From Cytobacillus sp. FSL H8-0458 (GTDB taxonomy: Bacteria; Bacillota; Bacilli; Bacillales; Cytobacillaceae), in assembly GCF_038002165.1 (NCBI RefSeq), contig NZ_JBBOBR010000002.1, positions 310,001 through 374,000 of the forward strand: a stretch of 64,000 nucleotides of DNA, written 5' to 3'. Within the stretch, counting starts at the first letter, position 1. Every line of letters starts with the position of its first letter. A model generated the notes under the pieces. It saw nothing but the letters and a program-made list of their open reading frames with translations. It was not told the DNA's origin and ran no database searches. This document shows positions 9,255 to 18,980 of this stretch, one piece after another. A program made the translations under genes and the position numbers.

Positions 9255-10979
9255 CTAATAATGAATTCTTACATAAGAATCTTTTAAAAGCCTATCAAAC
9301 TGTGTTTTTACAGAATGGTACCCTGTTGCGTAAAAACCCTTTTGGGGGTTGTAACTTCCGTATATATTCACTGCAGCATTAAGTTTTGTTTGGAGTTTTG
9401 CATCCTCCAACTCAAGCTTCCGAATTGGAAGTGATATTGTCTTTCCTGAGAATCTGTCTGTGTATACCGAGATAAAATAGGTGGTTTTTAAAGGATGAAT
9501 CTCACCGGATTCCTCCAGTTCTTTTAAGGCTTGGCCTATAAGAGCATGTGGCGGATGCCCATCATGCCATGACATGGACCTAAATTCGGCATCAGGGAAC
9601 TTAGATAGGTAATTCCGTATTTCGTTTTTAATATTTTCTTTATTGAAGGTTCCATCCTCAAGTGTATTATCAAGAGCGTGGTCTTCTTTTACACCTAAAG
9701 TATTCGCTGCACTAAAATAATCATTTAAGCGGATATCCCCAAACTCTTTCAAAGTTATGTAGCCATGCAAAAAACCTTCTTTTCCCGGATCATGATAAAC
9801 ACCATGCCACCAGCACCAAATCGGGGCATTATTCATATGCTTTGCTCTCGATTCTTCATCGTAATGACCATTTACAATCTCTCTAGCAACAGAATCGGAA
9901 CCTTTTGAAAAAATACCTAAATATACATTTCGGTTTTTATTTAATTGATTCAATATATCAATGCCAAAGGTTAGCACCTCGTCATCAGCATGTGGCACGA
10001 GATAAATAATAGGATCAGACGACTTTTTATGAAAATGGATATCCGAAATGGCATTGTCACTTACCGAAGCTCGGCCTCCAAGTACAACCACGTTATTAAC
10101 AATATTGTTTTCAAAAACATCAAGAGACTCGGAAGGTACAAAATCACTTCTCGTCAATACGATGGACGCCTTCTCTTTAGCTGCAGCAACCGAACCAGTT
10201 AAAGCATCGGCAAATGACATTCCAGTGGCTAAATAAATCGAGTCTGCAGGCATTTTTTCTTTATAAACATTTGCGGCAACCTCAAATCTATTTTTGCCGC
10301 CTATTCTCTCCGGCCTTGGAAGCGCTCTTTCTACTAATTTACTTACACTGGCTTCTCCGCCAATAATTAAAGACATGCTTACCTTTTGCATTTTTATTAA
10401 ATCTGCTGCTTGTACAGGCAGTGAATTTGGCCTGGTTAAAAGAATCGGCACTTGATTTATGGCTGCATAGGAAGAGATAGATAGTGCATCTGGATAATTT
10501 AATCCATCTGCAATAATGACACTTTCCCAGTTATTTATTATTTTGGCTACATTGGCTGATACCTCAAATCGATCCTTACCAGAAATTCTCTCAACATCTT
10601 TAATACCTAATAAACGAATTTGATTTAGGACAGAATCCGATACACTGGCTTCTCCCCCAACAACCACAACTTTGTTTGGAACTAATCTCTTAATTTCTAT
10701 TTTGGTAGCCTCTGTAAGTTTAGTTGCATGTGTTAGTAAAATAGGAGCATCATATTTATAAGCAAGCGGACCCGCTGATAAGGCATCCGCAAAAGCGTTA
10801 TAGTTAACCAACAAAACAGTATTTGCGCCATACCACTTTTTTGATACATTTACTGCTACCTCAAAACGGTCTTCCCCCCCAAGCCTTTCCGGAAGGTCAT
10901 CAGCCATTACCCCATTTATGTGAAGGAATAAGCTACAAAGAATATAAACTAAAAAACTATAAAAAAACTTTTTTTTCAA
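9255..10979 (-). CDS. CWB2-anchored PIG-L/LmbE-type deacetylase
   Basis: Secreted protein of 574 aa. A signal peptide covers 1-26, three CWB2 modules about 31-315, and a PIG-L (GlcNAc-PI de-N-acetylase/LmbE) domain about 325-574. The zinc motif PHADDE is at 329-334 and a second His cluster HDGHPPH at 472-478, both expected of the family. Such enzymes remove N-acetyl groups from GlcNAc-type sugars. Most bacterial members are cytoplasmic, so an anchored extracellular form is unusual and suggests a wall or capsule substrate. The third module has SIVLT instead of PILLT. No strong terminator is seen close to its end. Domain call firm, substrate unknown. Confidence 0.85.
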   Translation of the reverse strand: MKKKFFYSFLVYILCSLFLHINGVMADDLPERLGGEDRFEVAVNVSKKWYGANTVLLVNYNAFADALSAGPLAYKYDAPILLTHATKLTEATKIEIKRLVPNKVVVVGGEASVSDSVLNQIRLLGIKDVERISGKDRFEVSANVAKIINNWESVIIADGLNYPDALSISSYAAINQVPILLTRPNSLPVQAADLIKMQKVSMSLIIGGEASVSKLVERALPRPERIGGKNRFEVAANVYKEKMPADSIYLATGMSFADALTGSVAAAKEKASIVLTRSDFVPSESLDVFENNIVNNVVVLGGRASVSDNAISDIHFHKKSSDPIIYLVPHADDEVLTFGIDILNQLNKNRNVYLGIFSKGSDSVAREIVNGHYDEESRAKHMNNAPIWCWWHGVYHDPGKEGFLHGYITLKEFGDIRLNDYFSAANTLGVKEDHALDNTLEDGTFNKENIKNEIRNYLSKFPDAEFRSMSWHDGHPPHALIGQALKELEESGEIHPLKTTYFISVYTDRFSGKTISLPIRKLELEDAKLQTKLNAAVNIYGSYNPQKGFYATGYHSVKTQFDRLLKDSYVRIHY

Positions 10980-11187
10980 TTTTGTTCCATCTCCCTGTTA
11001 TAGCTGACTCATAAACCCTACTAATTACCCTATTCCCTTTGGTCGAATAAACCTAAATACCCCCTTAATTTCCCTTCAATCTCATAAATTAGTTAATTTT
11101 ACATATTTGTATATTAGCACATTTTTACTATTTTATATTACAAATGCACTAGTTTCCATAATTTACATTTGTGTTAGGTATAAAAAT

Positions 11188-11222
11188 GGCCGCAACCTTT
11201 CTTGAAGGTTACGGCCTTTTTT
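11188..11222. terminator. Bidirectional intrinsic terminator
   Basis: GGCCGCAACCTT pairs with AAGGTTACGGCC. It is followed by six T on the plus strand and by ATTTTTATA on the minus strand. No plus-strand gene lies upstream, so it could end antisense transcription or a small RNA. Confidence 0.7.
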
Positions 11223-11379
11223 ATACCTTACTATACCTTACTGCACATTACTCGTTCTACTACATTAAATACCGGTTACAAATTAGCAATATATAGTCAG
11301 TTCCAGCAAAAAGCAAATAAGATTTCTTCAAGTAGTCTACACCCTATAATTGACAAAATTTTTGTCTTTCACCAAAAGA

Positions 11380-11400
11380 AAGACCCTTCAGAAGGGTCTT
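11380..11400 (-). terminator. Terminator of the LytB-like gene
   Basis: AAGACCCTTC pairs with GAAGGGTCTT as a near-perfect hairpin, then TCTTTT on the minus strand. It starts 13 bases past the gene's stop codon. Confidence 0.75.
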
Positions 11401-11413
11401 AAAAACAACTTTA

Positions 11414-13654
11414 TTAGCGTTCTACCAAATTGGTGATAGGATAATAGAAGCCTAGTATTTCTTCATAATTCTTTCCTAATGCAGCCATACCTTTAGCACC
11501 ATATTGGCTCATTCCAACACCATGGCCAAAACCTTTTCCGTCAATAGCAAAAGAACTATTAGGAAGCATAGATACTGCTTCAGGTGTTATAGAACCCTCT
11601 CCACCCAGAATAGTAAAATTATTTAGCATTTTCTTCTCGATGACACCCTCAGTTGGCTCAGTTAAGATATGTGTATTAGAAAGAAGGATATTCCCTTTCT
11701 CTTTCGCGGCAAGAACTGAACCCGTCAAAGCATCCGCAAAAGTTAACCCAGTTGCTATATAGGCTTTACTCGGAGATAGATTCAATTTATAAATGATATT
11801 CGCTGCCACTTCATAACGGTTTTGCCCGCCGATTCTTATAGGATTTGGCAGCTTGGAAAATACTGCTTCACTTACACTCGCAGGTCCTCCAACAACAATT
11901 GTCTGCTGGATGTTAAGCCCTTTCAGCGCTTCATAAGAAATAGGTGTTAGCTTTTCTGAATGTGTAAGGATAATAGGATATCCTTTTGAAGCTGCATATG
12001 GTGAAATGGCAAGAGCATCCGGGAAATTTAGGCCGTGGGCAATGATTGCTGTCTGAGCTCCTCCAAACCTCTTTGAGATATTATAGGAGACTTCAAAGCG
12101 GTCACGGCCCCCTATCCTTTCTATTCCTGTAACCCCTGGAATTGCCTTAAGTTCGTTAAATACTCCGTCACTTACACTTCCGATTCCGCCAATTACAAGA
12201 ATATTCTTTGCTCCCAATCTTTCTATCTCTTTTTTGGTAATATCAGTAAGTTTATCTGATTTTGTAAGTAATATTGGTGCGTCATTTTTATACGCAAGCG
12301 GCCCTGCTGCTAAAGCATCTGCATACGCGTTATAAAACGCCACGACTACCGTATCCGATGAGTCCCAGCCTTCTTTTGAAACATTTACCGCTACTTCAAA
12401 ACGGTCTTTACCTGCCAATCGTTCGTTTGTTCGATCCTGGAAGCTAGTAATCAAAGTACTTTTGAAGATTCCGGTACCAATAATACCCCTAATCTTGCTG
12501 GCAGATGTATCTAATGTTTTAGTGAAAACTTTAACTCTTCCACTGTCCATTACAATTTGTTTTGTTGATTTATTCTTTAATAGAAACTCAACTGTAATAG
12601 AACCATCGATTGCTCTCTCACCACTTGTTTTACCCGAAAAACTCAAATTTGGAATTGATACAATTTTTATCTCATAATCCTTATATTCCGTGTAACCGGA
12701 GAGCCAGGATTTAATGCTGTTTGAAACAGATGGATTGGTTTCAATCGCTGAACTCCACCATGTTTCAGGTTTTGATAAGTCTTTTCCTCTTAAATCAATT
12801 TGGTGCTTATCAAATTCAACTCCCCAGGAGTGCTGAGGATCATACTTATCTTTTTTTACATTTAAATACGGCACCAAAGTGGATGTAGGCCAGGCATTAG
12901 CATTGGACTCAATCATTCCCCCATTGCTTGAAGAGAAAACAGCATCAATTAGTCTATTATTATAGGTTAATACCTTATTCTCAGTTCCAGTTACAGCAGT
13001 ATTCACGTATTTGTTATATGTACTTGAATCCACTACCCCACCATAAACCTGGTGCCCCTGTGTATCAGACACAATCACAGGCTTACCCTGACTTTTTAAA
13101 ACAGAAACTAGGTTCAGTGCATACGTTCGGGCAGCAACCGCTTGCGCTTTCAAGGCTTCTATCCCATTTCCGCTTCCCCAAGAAGCAGGCATTTCACTTG
13201 GCAGCACACCTTTTAGATAATCGTTAAAGAGAATATCTTTATTGATAGGGCGGACATACTTGCCATCCTCAATAGTAAACTGAATATTACCAATATATCT
13301 TTTTTCATAAGTACCATATAAAGTAGTTATAGAATCCGGAGAGTAATCAGCGGCTTTAAGCAAAAAAGAATTGTCTTCGAACTCTTTAAGCAGTTTTGTA
13401 CCCTCATATAAAAATAATTTACTATCTTTAACTTTTACAATATATGTACGTCCTGATATTAAATTAATAGTGTCGTCTCCATCAATTTTATAATCTCCAT
13501 CAGACTTAAAGCTTAATTGATCTTTTTTTCCAATATAGTTGATTAACTTTACAGAAATTTTCTCTTCAGTGTCTACAGCAGCATCTACACCCGTGACTGA
13601 GGAGATAAGCGACAAAGAAAAAGTAAGTAATAGTGCCAGTAGAATTCTTAGCAA
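11414..13654 (-). CDS. lytB: SpoIID/LytB-domain protein with CWB2 modules inside the domain
   Basis: Secreted 746-aa protein. A signal peptide covers 1-26. The SpoIID/LytB fold begins near 120, with the expected catalytic Glu154 in LPSEMPASW and the AQAVAARTYAL helix at 170-180. The domain stops near 405, three CWB2 modules follow (about 411-700), and the last SpoIID motif GHGVGMSQYGA appears only at 710-720. The anchor modules are therefore nested in the catalytic domain. SpoIID proteins are lytic transglycosylases acting on denuded glycan, and B. subtilis LytB is a modifier of amidase LytC; a LytC-like gene is two genes away. Length is close to LytB (about 705 aa). GGAGG precedes ATG. Confidence 0.88.
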   Translation of the reverse strand: MLRILLALLLTFSLSLISSVTGVDAAVDTEEKISVKLINYIGKKDQLSFKSDGDYKIDGDDTINLISGRTYIVKVKDSKLFLYEGTKLLKEFEDNSFLLKAADYSPDSITTLYGTYEKRYIGNIQFTIEDGKYVRPINKDILFNDYLKGVLPSEMPASWGSGNGIEALKAQAVAARTYALNLVSVLKSQGKPVIVSDTQGHQVYGGVVDSSTYNKYVNTAVTGTENKVLTYNNRLIDAVFSSSNGGMIESNANAWPTSTLVPYLNVKKDKYDPQHSWGVEFDKHQIDLRGKDLSKPETWWSSAIETNPSVSNSIKSWLSGYTEYKDYEIKIVSIPNLSFSGKTSGERAIDGSITVEFLLKNKSTKQIVMDSGRVKVFTKTLDTSASKIRGIIGTGIFKSTLITSFQDRTNERLAGKDRFEVAVNVSKEGWDSSDTVVVAFYNAYADALAAGPLAYKNDAPILLTKSDKLTDITKKEIERLGAKNILVIGGIGSVSDGVFNELKAIPGVTGIERIGGRDRFEVSYNISKRFGGAQTAIIAHGLNFPDALAISPYAASKGYPIILTHSEKLTPISYEALKGLNIQQTIVVGGPASVSEAVFSKLPNPIRIGGQNRYEVAANIIYKLNLSPSKAYIATGLTFADALTGSVLAAKEKGNILLSNTHILTEPTEGVIEKKMLNNFTILGGEGSITPEAVSMLPNSSFAIDGKGFGHGVGMSQYGAKGMAALGKNYEEILGFYYPITNLVER

Positions 13655-13686
13655 AACATAATACCTCCATACATTTTATTAGTCAC

Positions 13687-13692
13687 ATTATA
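13687..13692 (-). promoter_or_regulatory. Extended -10 promoter of the LytB-like gene
   Basis: TGATATAAT on the minus strand (TGn plus TATAAT) lies 32 bases before the start codon. No good -35 hexamer is seen at 17 bases, which fits an extended -10 promoter. Confidence 0.5.
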
Positions 13693-13796
13693 TCACAGGA
13701 ATGGTAAAGAAAGGATGAATAATATAGGATTTTGTCTAAAAAGAGAGAAATCACCAGTTTAAAAAACGAAAAGAGTGGAATACTAGTAATTTATAT

Positions 13797-13836
13797 AAAA
13801 AACTAAAAAACCCACCAAAGGCAGGTTTAGTTTTTT
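13797..13836 (-). terminator. Terminator of the second amidase gene
   Basis: AAAAAACTAAACC pairs imperfectly with GGGTTTTTTAGTTTTTT on the minus strand, shortly past the stop at 13851. The T-rich arm supplies the tail. Confidence 0.65.
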
Positions 13837-13850
13837 AAAAATAAGTACAT

Positions 13851-15566
13851 TCATTTAGAATAGTAAACTTTTATTGCCTCTGCCATAGCCTTCGCCCTTT
13901 TTTCCTGTATAGAGCTGTTGGCCAGGAGTTTTACTTCGTCAGGGTTTGAGATAAAGCCTAATTCAATCAGGACTGAAGGCATTGAGGTCCATCTAGTTAC
14001 ATATAAGTTATGATCCTTTACACCTGTACTTGAATAAATTCGACTAATATTTATTCCTTGATAAACTAAAGATTTTGCCAGGTCTCCTGCCAGTAATTTG
14101 CTCCTTATTGCCGCCTGTGATGGGGTTGGATCGTAAGCTATATTCGGGCCATTGTAGCTGAGTGCCTTTGTAGAGGATCCACTTTTTACAAGGAATACCT
14201 TCCTCTCTGTATCTTCCTTTACAAAGGGATATTTAACCCCACCAGATAAAACATAAACATCTTTTGTTTCAATTGCAGGGCGGTAACTGCTATAATGCAG
14301 GCTTAACCCTCTTTGCTGCGGAGATATATTGGAATCATGATGAATACTAATGAATAAATCTGCTTTTGAATTGTTAGCGATTTTAGCTCTCATAGGTAAA
14401 TCTACAAAAATATTTTTATTTGGATTTCTTGTATAAATTACTTTTGCACCCATTTTCGTAAGATGAGATGCAAGCTTTAGAGTAAACGCATTATTTAAAT
14501 CCACTTCCTTATAGCCATTTTTCACAGCCCCCGGGTCAGCTCCACCATGACCGGGATCCAAAACAATCACTTTCCCCTCAAGTAATGACGAAGGCTTTAC
14601 AGGTTCAGGGGCCTGACCTGTTAATATTAAAAATCTTTCATTCGGCACTGATGAGTTACCGCCCAAAATAGTAAAGTCCTTTATATTCTTGGTTAGAATA
14701 ATGTCCTTAACAGAAGGTGGGGTAAAAGTCGGGCTGGCCAACAGCATCGGTGCATTTTCCTTGGCTGCCAAGACTGAGCCAGTAAGGGCATCCGCAAATG
14801 TCATACCAGTTGCCAAAAAGGACTTATCAGCTTTGGGATAGAGTTGTTTAATAATATTAGCTGAAACTTCAAAACGATCCTTCCCCCCAATTCTTTTCAC
14901 ATTAGGAAGGACAGCTGAGACTTTTGGACCAACACTGGCTTCACCACCGGAGATGATGGTATGAGAAACATTAAGAGTTTTTATTGCCTCTTTCATCTTT
15001 GGATGCAAGCTTGTACTTTGAGTAAGAAGAATTGGATATCCTTTAATCGAAGCATAAGGGGCAATAGACAATGCATCGGGAAAGTTTAAACCATTTGCAA
15101 TTATAGCACCTTCCGATCTTCCCAATTTCATAGCAATATTATAGGCAACTTCAAATCGGTCAGTTCCGCCAATTCTTTCAATATCTTTAATCCCGATAGC
15201 GTTTAAATCTTCTATAACTTTCTCAGATAAACTACCAGGACCTCCAACTAAGACAGCTTTCACTGCTCCCAATCTCAAAATCTCTTTTTTTGTGGCACCA
15301 TTTAATTCATTTAATTGGGTAAGTAAAATAGGTGAGTCTTCTTTAAAAGCGAGAGACGATGCGGCCAGGGCATCAGCAAAAGCTTTATAATTTGCCAGAA
15401 AAACAGTTTTTGTCCCATTTGGCCAGCCTGCTTTTGAAACATTCACAGCTACTTCAAAACGGTCTGTTCCGTCCAGCCTTTTCGAATTCACTTCGGCAGA
15501 TGCACTTAAGATATTCATAGTTAATATTAAAAATAGCACACTAATAAAAACAAAAATTTTTTTCAT
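13851..15566 (-). CDS. CWB2-anchored N-acetylmuramoyl-L-alanine amidase
   Basis: Second LytC-type secreted amidase, 571 aa. Signal peptide 1-24, three CWB2 modules about 30-320, Amidase_3 domain about 335-571. Zinc and catalytic residues are visible in VLDPGHGGADPGA, GYKEVDLN, SIHHDS and LIELGFISN. Compared with the LytC-like protein at 7643 it has roughly 45-60 extra residues between the second zinc His and the C-terminal Glu, an insertion that could cover the active site. The third module reads PMLLA rather than PILLT. It has its own extended -10 promoter and terminator, so it is probably monocistronic. It may differ from LytC in timing or substrate rather than in bond cleaved. Confidence 0.9.
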   Translation of the reverse strand: MKKIFVFISVLFLILTMNILSASAEVNSKRLDGTDRFEVAVNVSKAGWPNGTKTVFLANYKAFADALAASSLAFKEDSPILLTQLNELNGATKKEILRLGAVKAVLVGGPGSLSEKVIEDLNAIGIKDIERIGGTDRFEVAYNIAMKLGRSEGAIIANGLNFPDALSIAPYASIKGYPILLTQSTSLHPKMKEAIKTLNVSHTIISGGEASVGPKVSAVLPNVKRIGGKDRFEVSANIIKQLYPKADKSFLATGMTFADALTGSVLAAKENAPMLLASPTFTPPSVKDIILTKNIKDFTILGGNSSVPNERFLILTGQAPEPVKPSSLLEGKVIVLDPGHGGADPGAVKNGYKEVDLNNAFTLKLASHLTKMGAKVIYTRNPNKNIFVDLPMRAKIANNSKADLFISIHHDSNISPQQRGLSLHYSSYRPAIETKDVYVLSGGVKYPFVKEDTERKVFLVKSGSSTKALSYNGPNIAYDPTPSQAAIRSKLLAGDLAKSLVYQGINISRIYSSTGVKDHNLYVTRWTSMPSVLIELGFISNPDEVKLLANSSIQEKRAKAMAEAIKVYYSK

Positions 15567-15614
15567 GCTATACTCCCTTTTATTTCTCTTTATAATTTTT
15601 AAATATTTTTTCCA

Positions 15615-15620
15615 ATTATA
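15615..15620 (-). promoter_or_regulatory. Extended -10 promoter of the second amidase gene
   Basis: TGGTATAAT on the minus strand, about 49 bases before the start codon. The -35 position is poor, so the TGn extension is the main support. Confidence 0.45.
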
Positions 15621-15670
15621 CCATAAAATTTCACTTCACTTTCTGATAATTTTTAAAGTGCAAAAGAAAA

Positions 15671-15701
15671 AGCATTGAATCCATCTGCAGGATTCAATGC
15701 T
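15671..15701 (-). terminator. Terminator of the epimerase gene
   Basis: AGCATTGAATCC pairs perfectly with GGATTCAATGCT across a 7-base loop; the minus strand continues with TTTTCTTTT. It ends 15 bases from the epimerase stop codon. Confidence 0.85.
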
Positions 15702-15716
15702 TTTAAAGAAAAACCT

Positions 15717-16637
15717 TTAACTTGTCTTAATGCTTTCTAATGTATGTTTGAGACCTGCAGGAAGTTCCACGTCAGGTTTCCAGTTCAACTCTTTGATTGT
15801 TTCTCCATTGGAAAGAATGCTGTGTTTTATATCCCCTTTTCTTTCAGGGCCATAATTAGGTTCTTTGCTATATGAAGATAGCTCAGCCATAATCTTATAA
15901 AGCTCGTTAACACTTACTTTTTCTTCCCTAGAAACATTGAGTATTCTGTTGTCCCCACTCTTTAGAGCCTTTACATTTGCCTTTGCAACATCAGTAACAT
16001 AAACAAAATCACGTGTTTGCTCCCCATCCCCGTCGATGGTCAGTTCTTCCTGGGTAGTAATTTTATCAGCAAATATGGCTACCACTCCACCTTCACCTTT
16101 TGCATCCTGCCTTGGACCATAGACATTCGCATACCTTAAAATTGTGTAGTCCAAGCCATGCAGCTTTTTAAACATTCTTAAATAGCGCTCAACAGTGTAT
16201 TTCGATACACCATATGGAGCCAGGGGCTCTACTACATGATTGGTATCAACAGGCAAATATTCAGGAGTTCCATACACAGCAGCACTTGAAGCAAAAATTA
16301 CTTTTTGGGCATTATACTTCACTGCATTCTCAATTACATTTAGAGAACCACGTATATTAATTTCTTCATCCTGCATGATATCAACTATTGATTCCGATAC
16401 ACTAACCTGCGCTGCCTGATGGATGACATAATGTGGCTGATGTTTCTCAAATACTTCAGTAAGCTTTTCGTCTAAAATTGACATTTCATAAAACTTCACT
16501 TTATTAACATTTATATTATTAATATTTCCGGTCCTAAGGTTGTCCACAACGATGACTTCATATCCTTGGTCAATCAGCAAATCAACTATATGGGAACCAA
16601 TGAACCCGCAGCCACCAGTTACTAAAACTTTCTCCAT
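15717..16637 (-). CDS. NAD-dependent UDP-sugar epimerase, GalE-like
   Basis: Extended short-chain dehydrogenase of 306 aa that probably inverts C4 of a UDP-hexose or UDP-N-acetylhexosamine. The cofactor motif TGGCGFIGSH is at the N-terminus, FASSAAVYG is near residue 116-124, and the catalytic YGVSK is near 147. The YANVYGPRQ strand fits the UDP-glucose/GlcNAc 4-epimerase branch rather than dTDP-glucose dehydratases. It is divergent from the LCP gene and flanked by terminators, so it is a single-gene unit in the envelope island. Substrate (Glc/Gal or GlcNAc/GalNAc) is not resolved. Confidence 0.85.
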   Translation of the reverse strand: MEKVLVTGGCGFIGSHIVDLLIDQGYEVIVVDNLRTGNINNINVNKVKFYEMSILDEKLTEVFEKHQPHYVIHQAAQVSVSESIVDIMQDEEINIRGSLNVIENAVKYNAQKVIFASSAAVYGTPEYLPVDTNHVVEPLAPYGVSKYTVERYLRMFKKLHGLDYTILRYANVYGPRQDAKGEGGVVAIFADKITTQEELTIDGDGEQTRDFVYVTDVAKANVKALKSGDNRILNVSREEKVSVNELYKIMAELSSYSKEPNYGPERKGDIKHSILSNGETIKELNWKPDVELPAGLKHTLESIKTS

Positions 16638-16991
16638 ATTTACACCTACTTTTTAGCATTCAATATCATTATTATATAGAATAGAGTTTTGAAATGCTAC
16701 CCGACTGCTATATCCAATGTTCCTTTTGAATTACCTATAACTATTTGAAGGTTAGGAAGGAAGCAAACAGCAAATAAAGTTATAAACACTTCAAACTATA
16801 CCGACAAACTCCACTTCAAAAACCAGTAATTTGTTGATGAACTTCAATAGTTAAAGAACAATTCAATGACTTTAAATTGATTCTGTAACATTTTTGTATT
16901 GAAAATCGTCTTTTATATAAATATCTAATTCATTTTTTTACATTTATTTGATATTCTATTAATATTGTTTAACTACTTAGGAGGCTTTTAT
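16638..16991. other. Divergent promoter region of the epimerase and LCP genes
   Basis: About 350 bp of AT-rich DNA between divergent genes. The LCP promoter lies at its right end. No open frame or RNA gene is seen in the rest. Confidence 0.6.
16937..16965 (+). promoter_or_regulatory. Sigma-A promoter of the LCP gene
   Basis: TTTACA (16937-16942) and TAATAT (16960-16965) are spaced by 17 bases, 26 bases before the start codon. Because the -10 covers it, the upstream TTG at 16965 cannot be the start. Confidence 0.7.
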
Positions 16992-17930
16992 ATGGGGTCA
17001 AGAATAAAAGAGAATTCAAATAAAAAAAACAGAAAGTGGCTTAAAATATTCATATCGCTTTTTGTTGTTTTGTTTCTGTCAGTTGGGGCATATGTCTATA
17101 CCGTTTACAACTCTTTAACAAATGCTGTAGAGACGATGCATCAGCCAATTGAAAGACAAAAATCCGAAAAACGTACAGAGGAAGTTACTTTTCAAAAGAA
17201 AGATCCCTTTTCTGTATTGTTACTAGGTGTTGATGAACGTGAAGGAGACAGAGGAAGGTCTGATACAATGATTGTCATGACCGTCAATCCAAATAAAGAA
17301 TCTGTTCAAATGGTCAGCATTCCGCGCGACACACGAACGGAAATAATCGGCAAAGGCTTCGAAGATAAAATCAACCATGCATATGCATTTGGCGGAGTAG
17401 AAATGTCAATGGATACAGTAGAGAATCTTTTGGATATTCCAATTGATTATTACATTCAAATCAACATGGAAGGCTTTAAGGATATTGTAGATGCGGTGGG
17501 GGGAGTAACAGTTGAAAATGATATGGACCTTACTTTTAAAAATTACTATTTCCCAGAAGGCACCCTTAACTTAGACGGAGATAATGCCCTAATTTATTCA
17601 CGTATCAGAAAAGAAGATCCTCGCGGAGATTTCGGACGCCAAAAAAGACAGCGTGAAGTTATCCAGGCAGTAATAAATAAAGGGGCAAGCTTCTCCTCCC
17701 TAACAAAATTTGATGATGTGTTTGGTGCTTTAGGGAATAATGTTAAAACAAACTTAACATTTAATGAAATGATATCTATACAGAAGAACTATGCGAACGC
17801 TCGAAAAAATATTTCTCAATCACAGGTGAAAGGAACAGGAACTAAAATTGATGGAATATATTACTTTTTAGTTCCAAAAGAGGAATTATCTACTTTACAA
17901 ACTACTTTAAAGGAAAATTTGGAAATCTAA
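16992..17930 (+). CDS. LytR-CpsA-Psr (LCP) family protein
   Basis: Membrane-anchored phosphotransferase that attaches undecaprenyl-linked anionic polymers to peptidoglycan. The roughly 312-aa protein has a basic N-terminus, one membrane helix (WLKIFISLFVVLFLSVGAY) and an extracellular LCP domain. That domain shows VLLLGVDERE, the arginine-rich SDTMIVMTVNP and SIPRDTR motifs, and YSRIRKEDPRGDFGRQKRQ. ATG at 16992 follows TAGGAGG by 7 bases. In B. subtilis the LCP gene lytR is divergent from lytABC and near tagGH; the same three elements are close here, so the arrangement is partly conserved. It could ligate either polymer made by this island. Confidence 0.92.
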   Translation: MGSRIKENSNKKNRKWLKIFISLFVVLFLSVGAYVYTVYNSLTNAVETMHQPIERQKSEKRTEEVTFQKKDPFSVLLLGVDEREGDRGRSDTMIVMTVNPNKESVQMVSIPRDTRTEIIGKGFEDKINHAYAFGGVEMSMDTVENLLDIPIDYYIQINMEGFKDIVDAVGGVTVENDMDLTFKNYYFPEGTLNLDGDNALIYSRIRKEDPRGDFGRQKRQREVIQAVINKGASFSSLTKFDDVFGALGNNVKTNLTFNEMISIQKNYANARKNISQSQVKGTGTKIDGIYYFLVPKEELSTLQTTLKENLEI

Positions 17931-18035
17931 ATACAACAAGCTTAATTATAGAGACCTACTAAAATGAGACAAGAAAAAACACCACCAAAGTGAAATGCCC
18001 CCTGTCAAGTAGACAGTGGAAATAATAAAAATGAT

Positions 18036-18980
18036 TTAAGCGGCTTTAGCTCTATATTCCATAGGACTAAGGCCGTTTAATCTTTTTTGGTATCTTTCAT
18101 GATTATAAAAATGGATGTACTCATCCATCGCAGTAGTAAGTTCCTCAAATGTCTTATATTTATGTAAATAATACTTCTCACATTTCAACGCCCCGAAAAA
18201 AGACTCCATTGGCCCATTATCGATACACCGACCAACTCGTGACATACTATGTGTCATTTCCGCCGCATCTATTTTTCGTTTGAACCTTTGAGAGGTGTAT
18301 TGGAATCCTCGGTCACTATGTATAAAAGGATGTTATCCATTCAATAGTGCTGTGGCTTGATCAAGTGTCTTAAATAAAAGTTGATTGTTATTGGAGTGTC
18401 CTAGAACATAACTTATAATGGATCCGTCATAAAGATCACGAAACACACTTAAATAGGCTTTTTTTGATTGGCCATACTTAAATTCTTTAACGGCCGTTAC
18501 CCACTTTTCATTTGGTTTTTCGGCTGTGAATTCACGATTTAATATATTGTCTGCCACATGTTGAGGTGTAGAGCGTTTATATTGCTTCTTCTTAACACGA
18601 ATGACAGAGCGTAATCCAGCAACTTTCATCAACCGATCGATTCTTTTATGATTAAGTTTCTCCTCAAACTTTCTATTCATGTGAAGGGTCATCTGACGAT
18701 AACCGAATATGCCATCAACTTTTTCATGGAGAATTTTCATCTCTTTTATGATTTCTTTATTCAGTATTTCTCTGAATGAAGGAGTACGATTTAGCCACTT
18801 ATAGTATGCAGATCGTGCAATACCAGCAATTTCACAAAGTAAACTAATACTTAAACCTTCATTCTTGTGAAGCTCTTGAATAGCAACATACTTATCCTCA
18901 AATCGGATTTGGCTTATTTTCGCCTCCTTTCGACCTCCTCTAACTTTTTTAAAATAAAGTCTCTGCACGTAACCGTTCAT
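18036..18980 (-). pseudogene. IS150-type transposase orfB, inactivated
   Basis: DDE integrase-fold transposase broken by an in-frame TAA at 18333-18335. The frame continues past the stop with HPFIHSDRGFQYTS and then NGPMESFFG and YHFYNHERYQ-like C-terminal sequence, so a single nonsense change explains the split. In addition the first catalytic Asp is replaced: NEKWVTAVKEF stands where family members have NEKWVTDVTEF (GCC for GAC). The second Asp (HSDRG) and the Glu (MESFF) remain. The start overlaps the orfA stop by four bases (ATGA). Two independent lesions point to an old, non-functional copy. Confidence 0.9.

Larger units (their letters stand above)
10980..11413. other. Intergenic region with two terminators
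   Basis: About 430 bp without a gene. It holds a bidirectional-looking terminator (11188-11222), the terminator of the LytB-like gene (11380-11400) and AT-rich upstream DNA of the deacetylase gene. The short open frame at 11202-11402 spans both terminators and is not convincing. Confidence 0.6.

Noticed and set aside
11202-11402. 66-aa plus-strand open frame
   Set aside because: It spans two terminator hairpins and has no ribosome site.
16965-16991. Upstream TTG start of the LCP gene
   Set aside because: It overlaps the -10 promoter element; ATG at 16992 has a better ribosome site.
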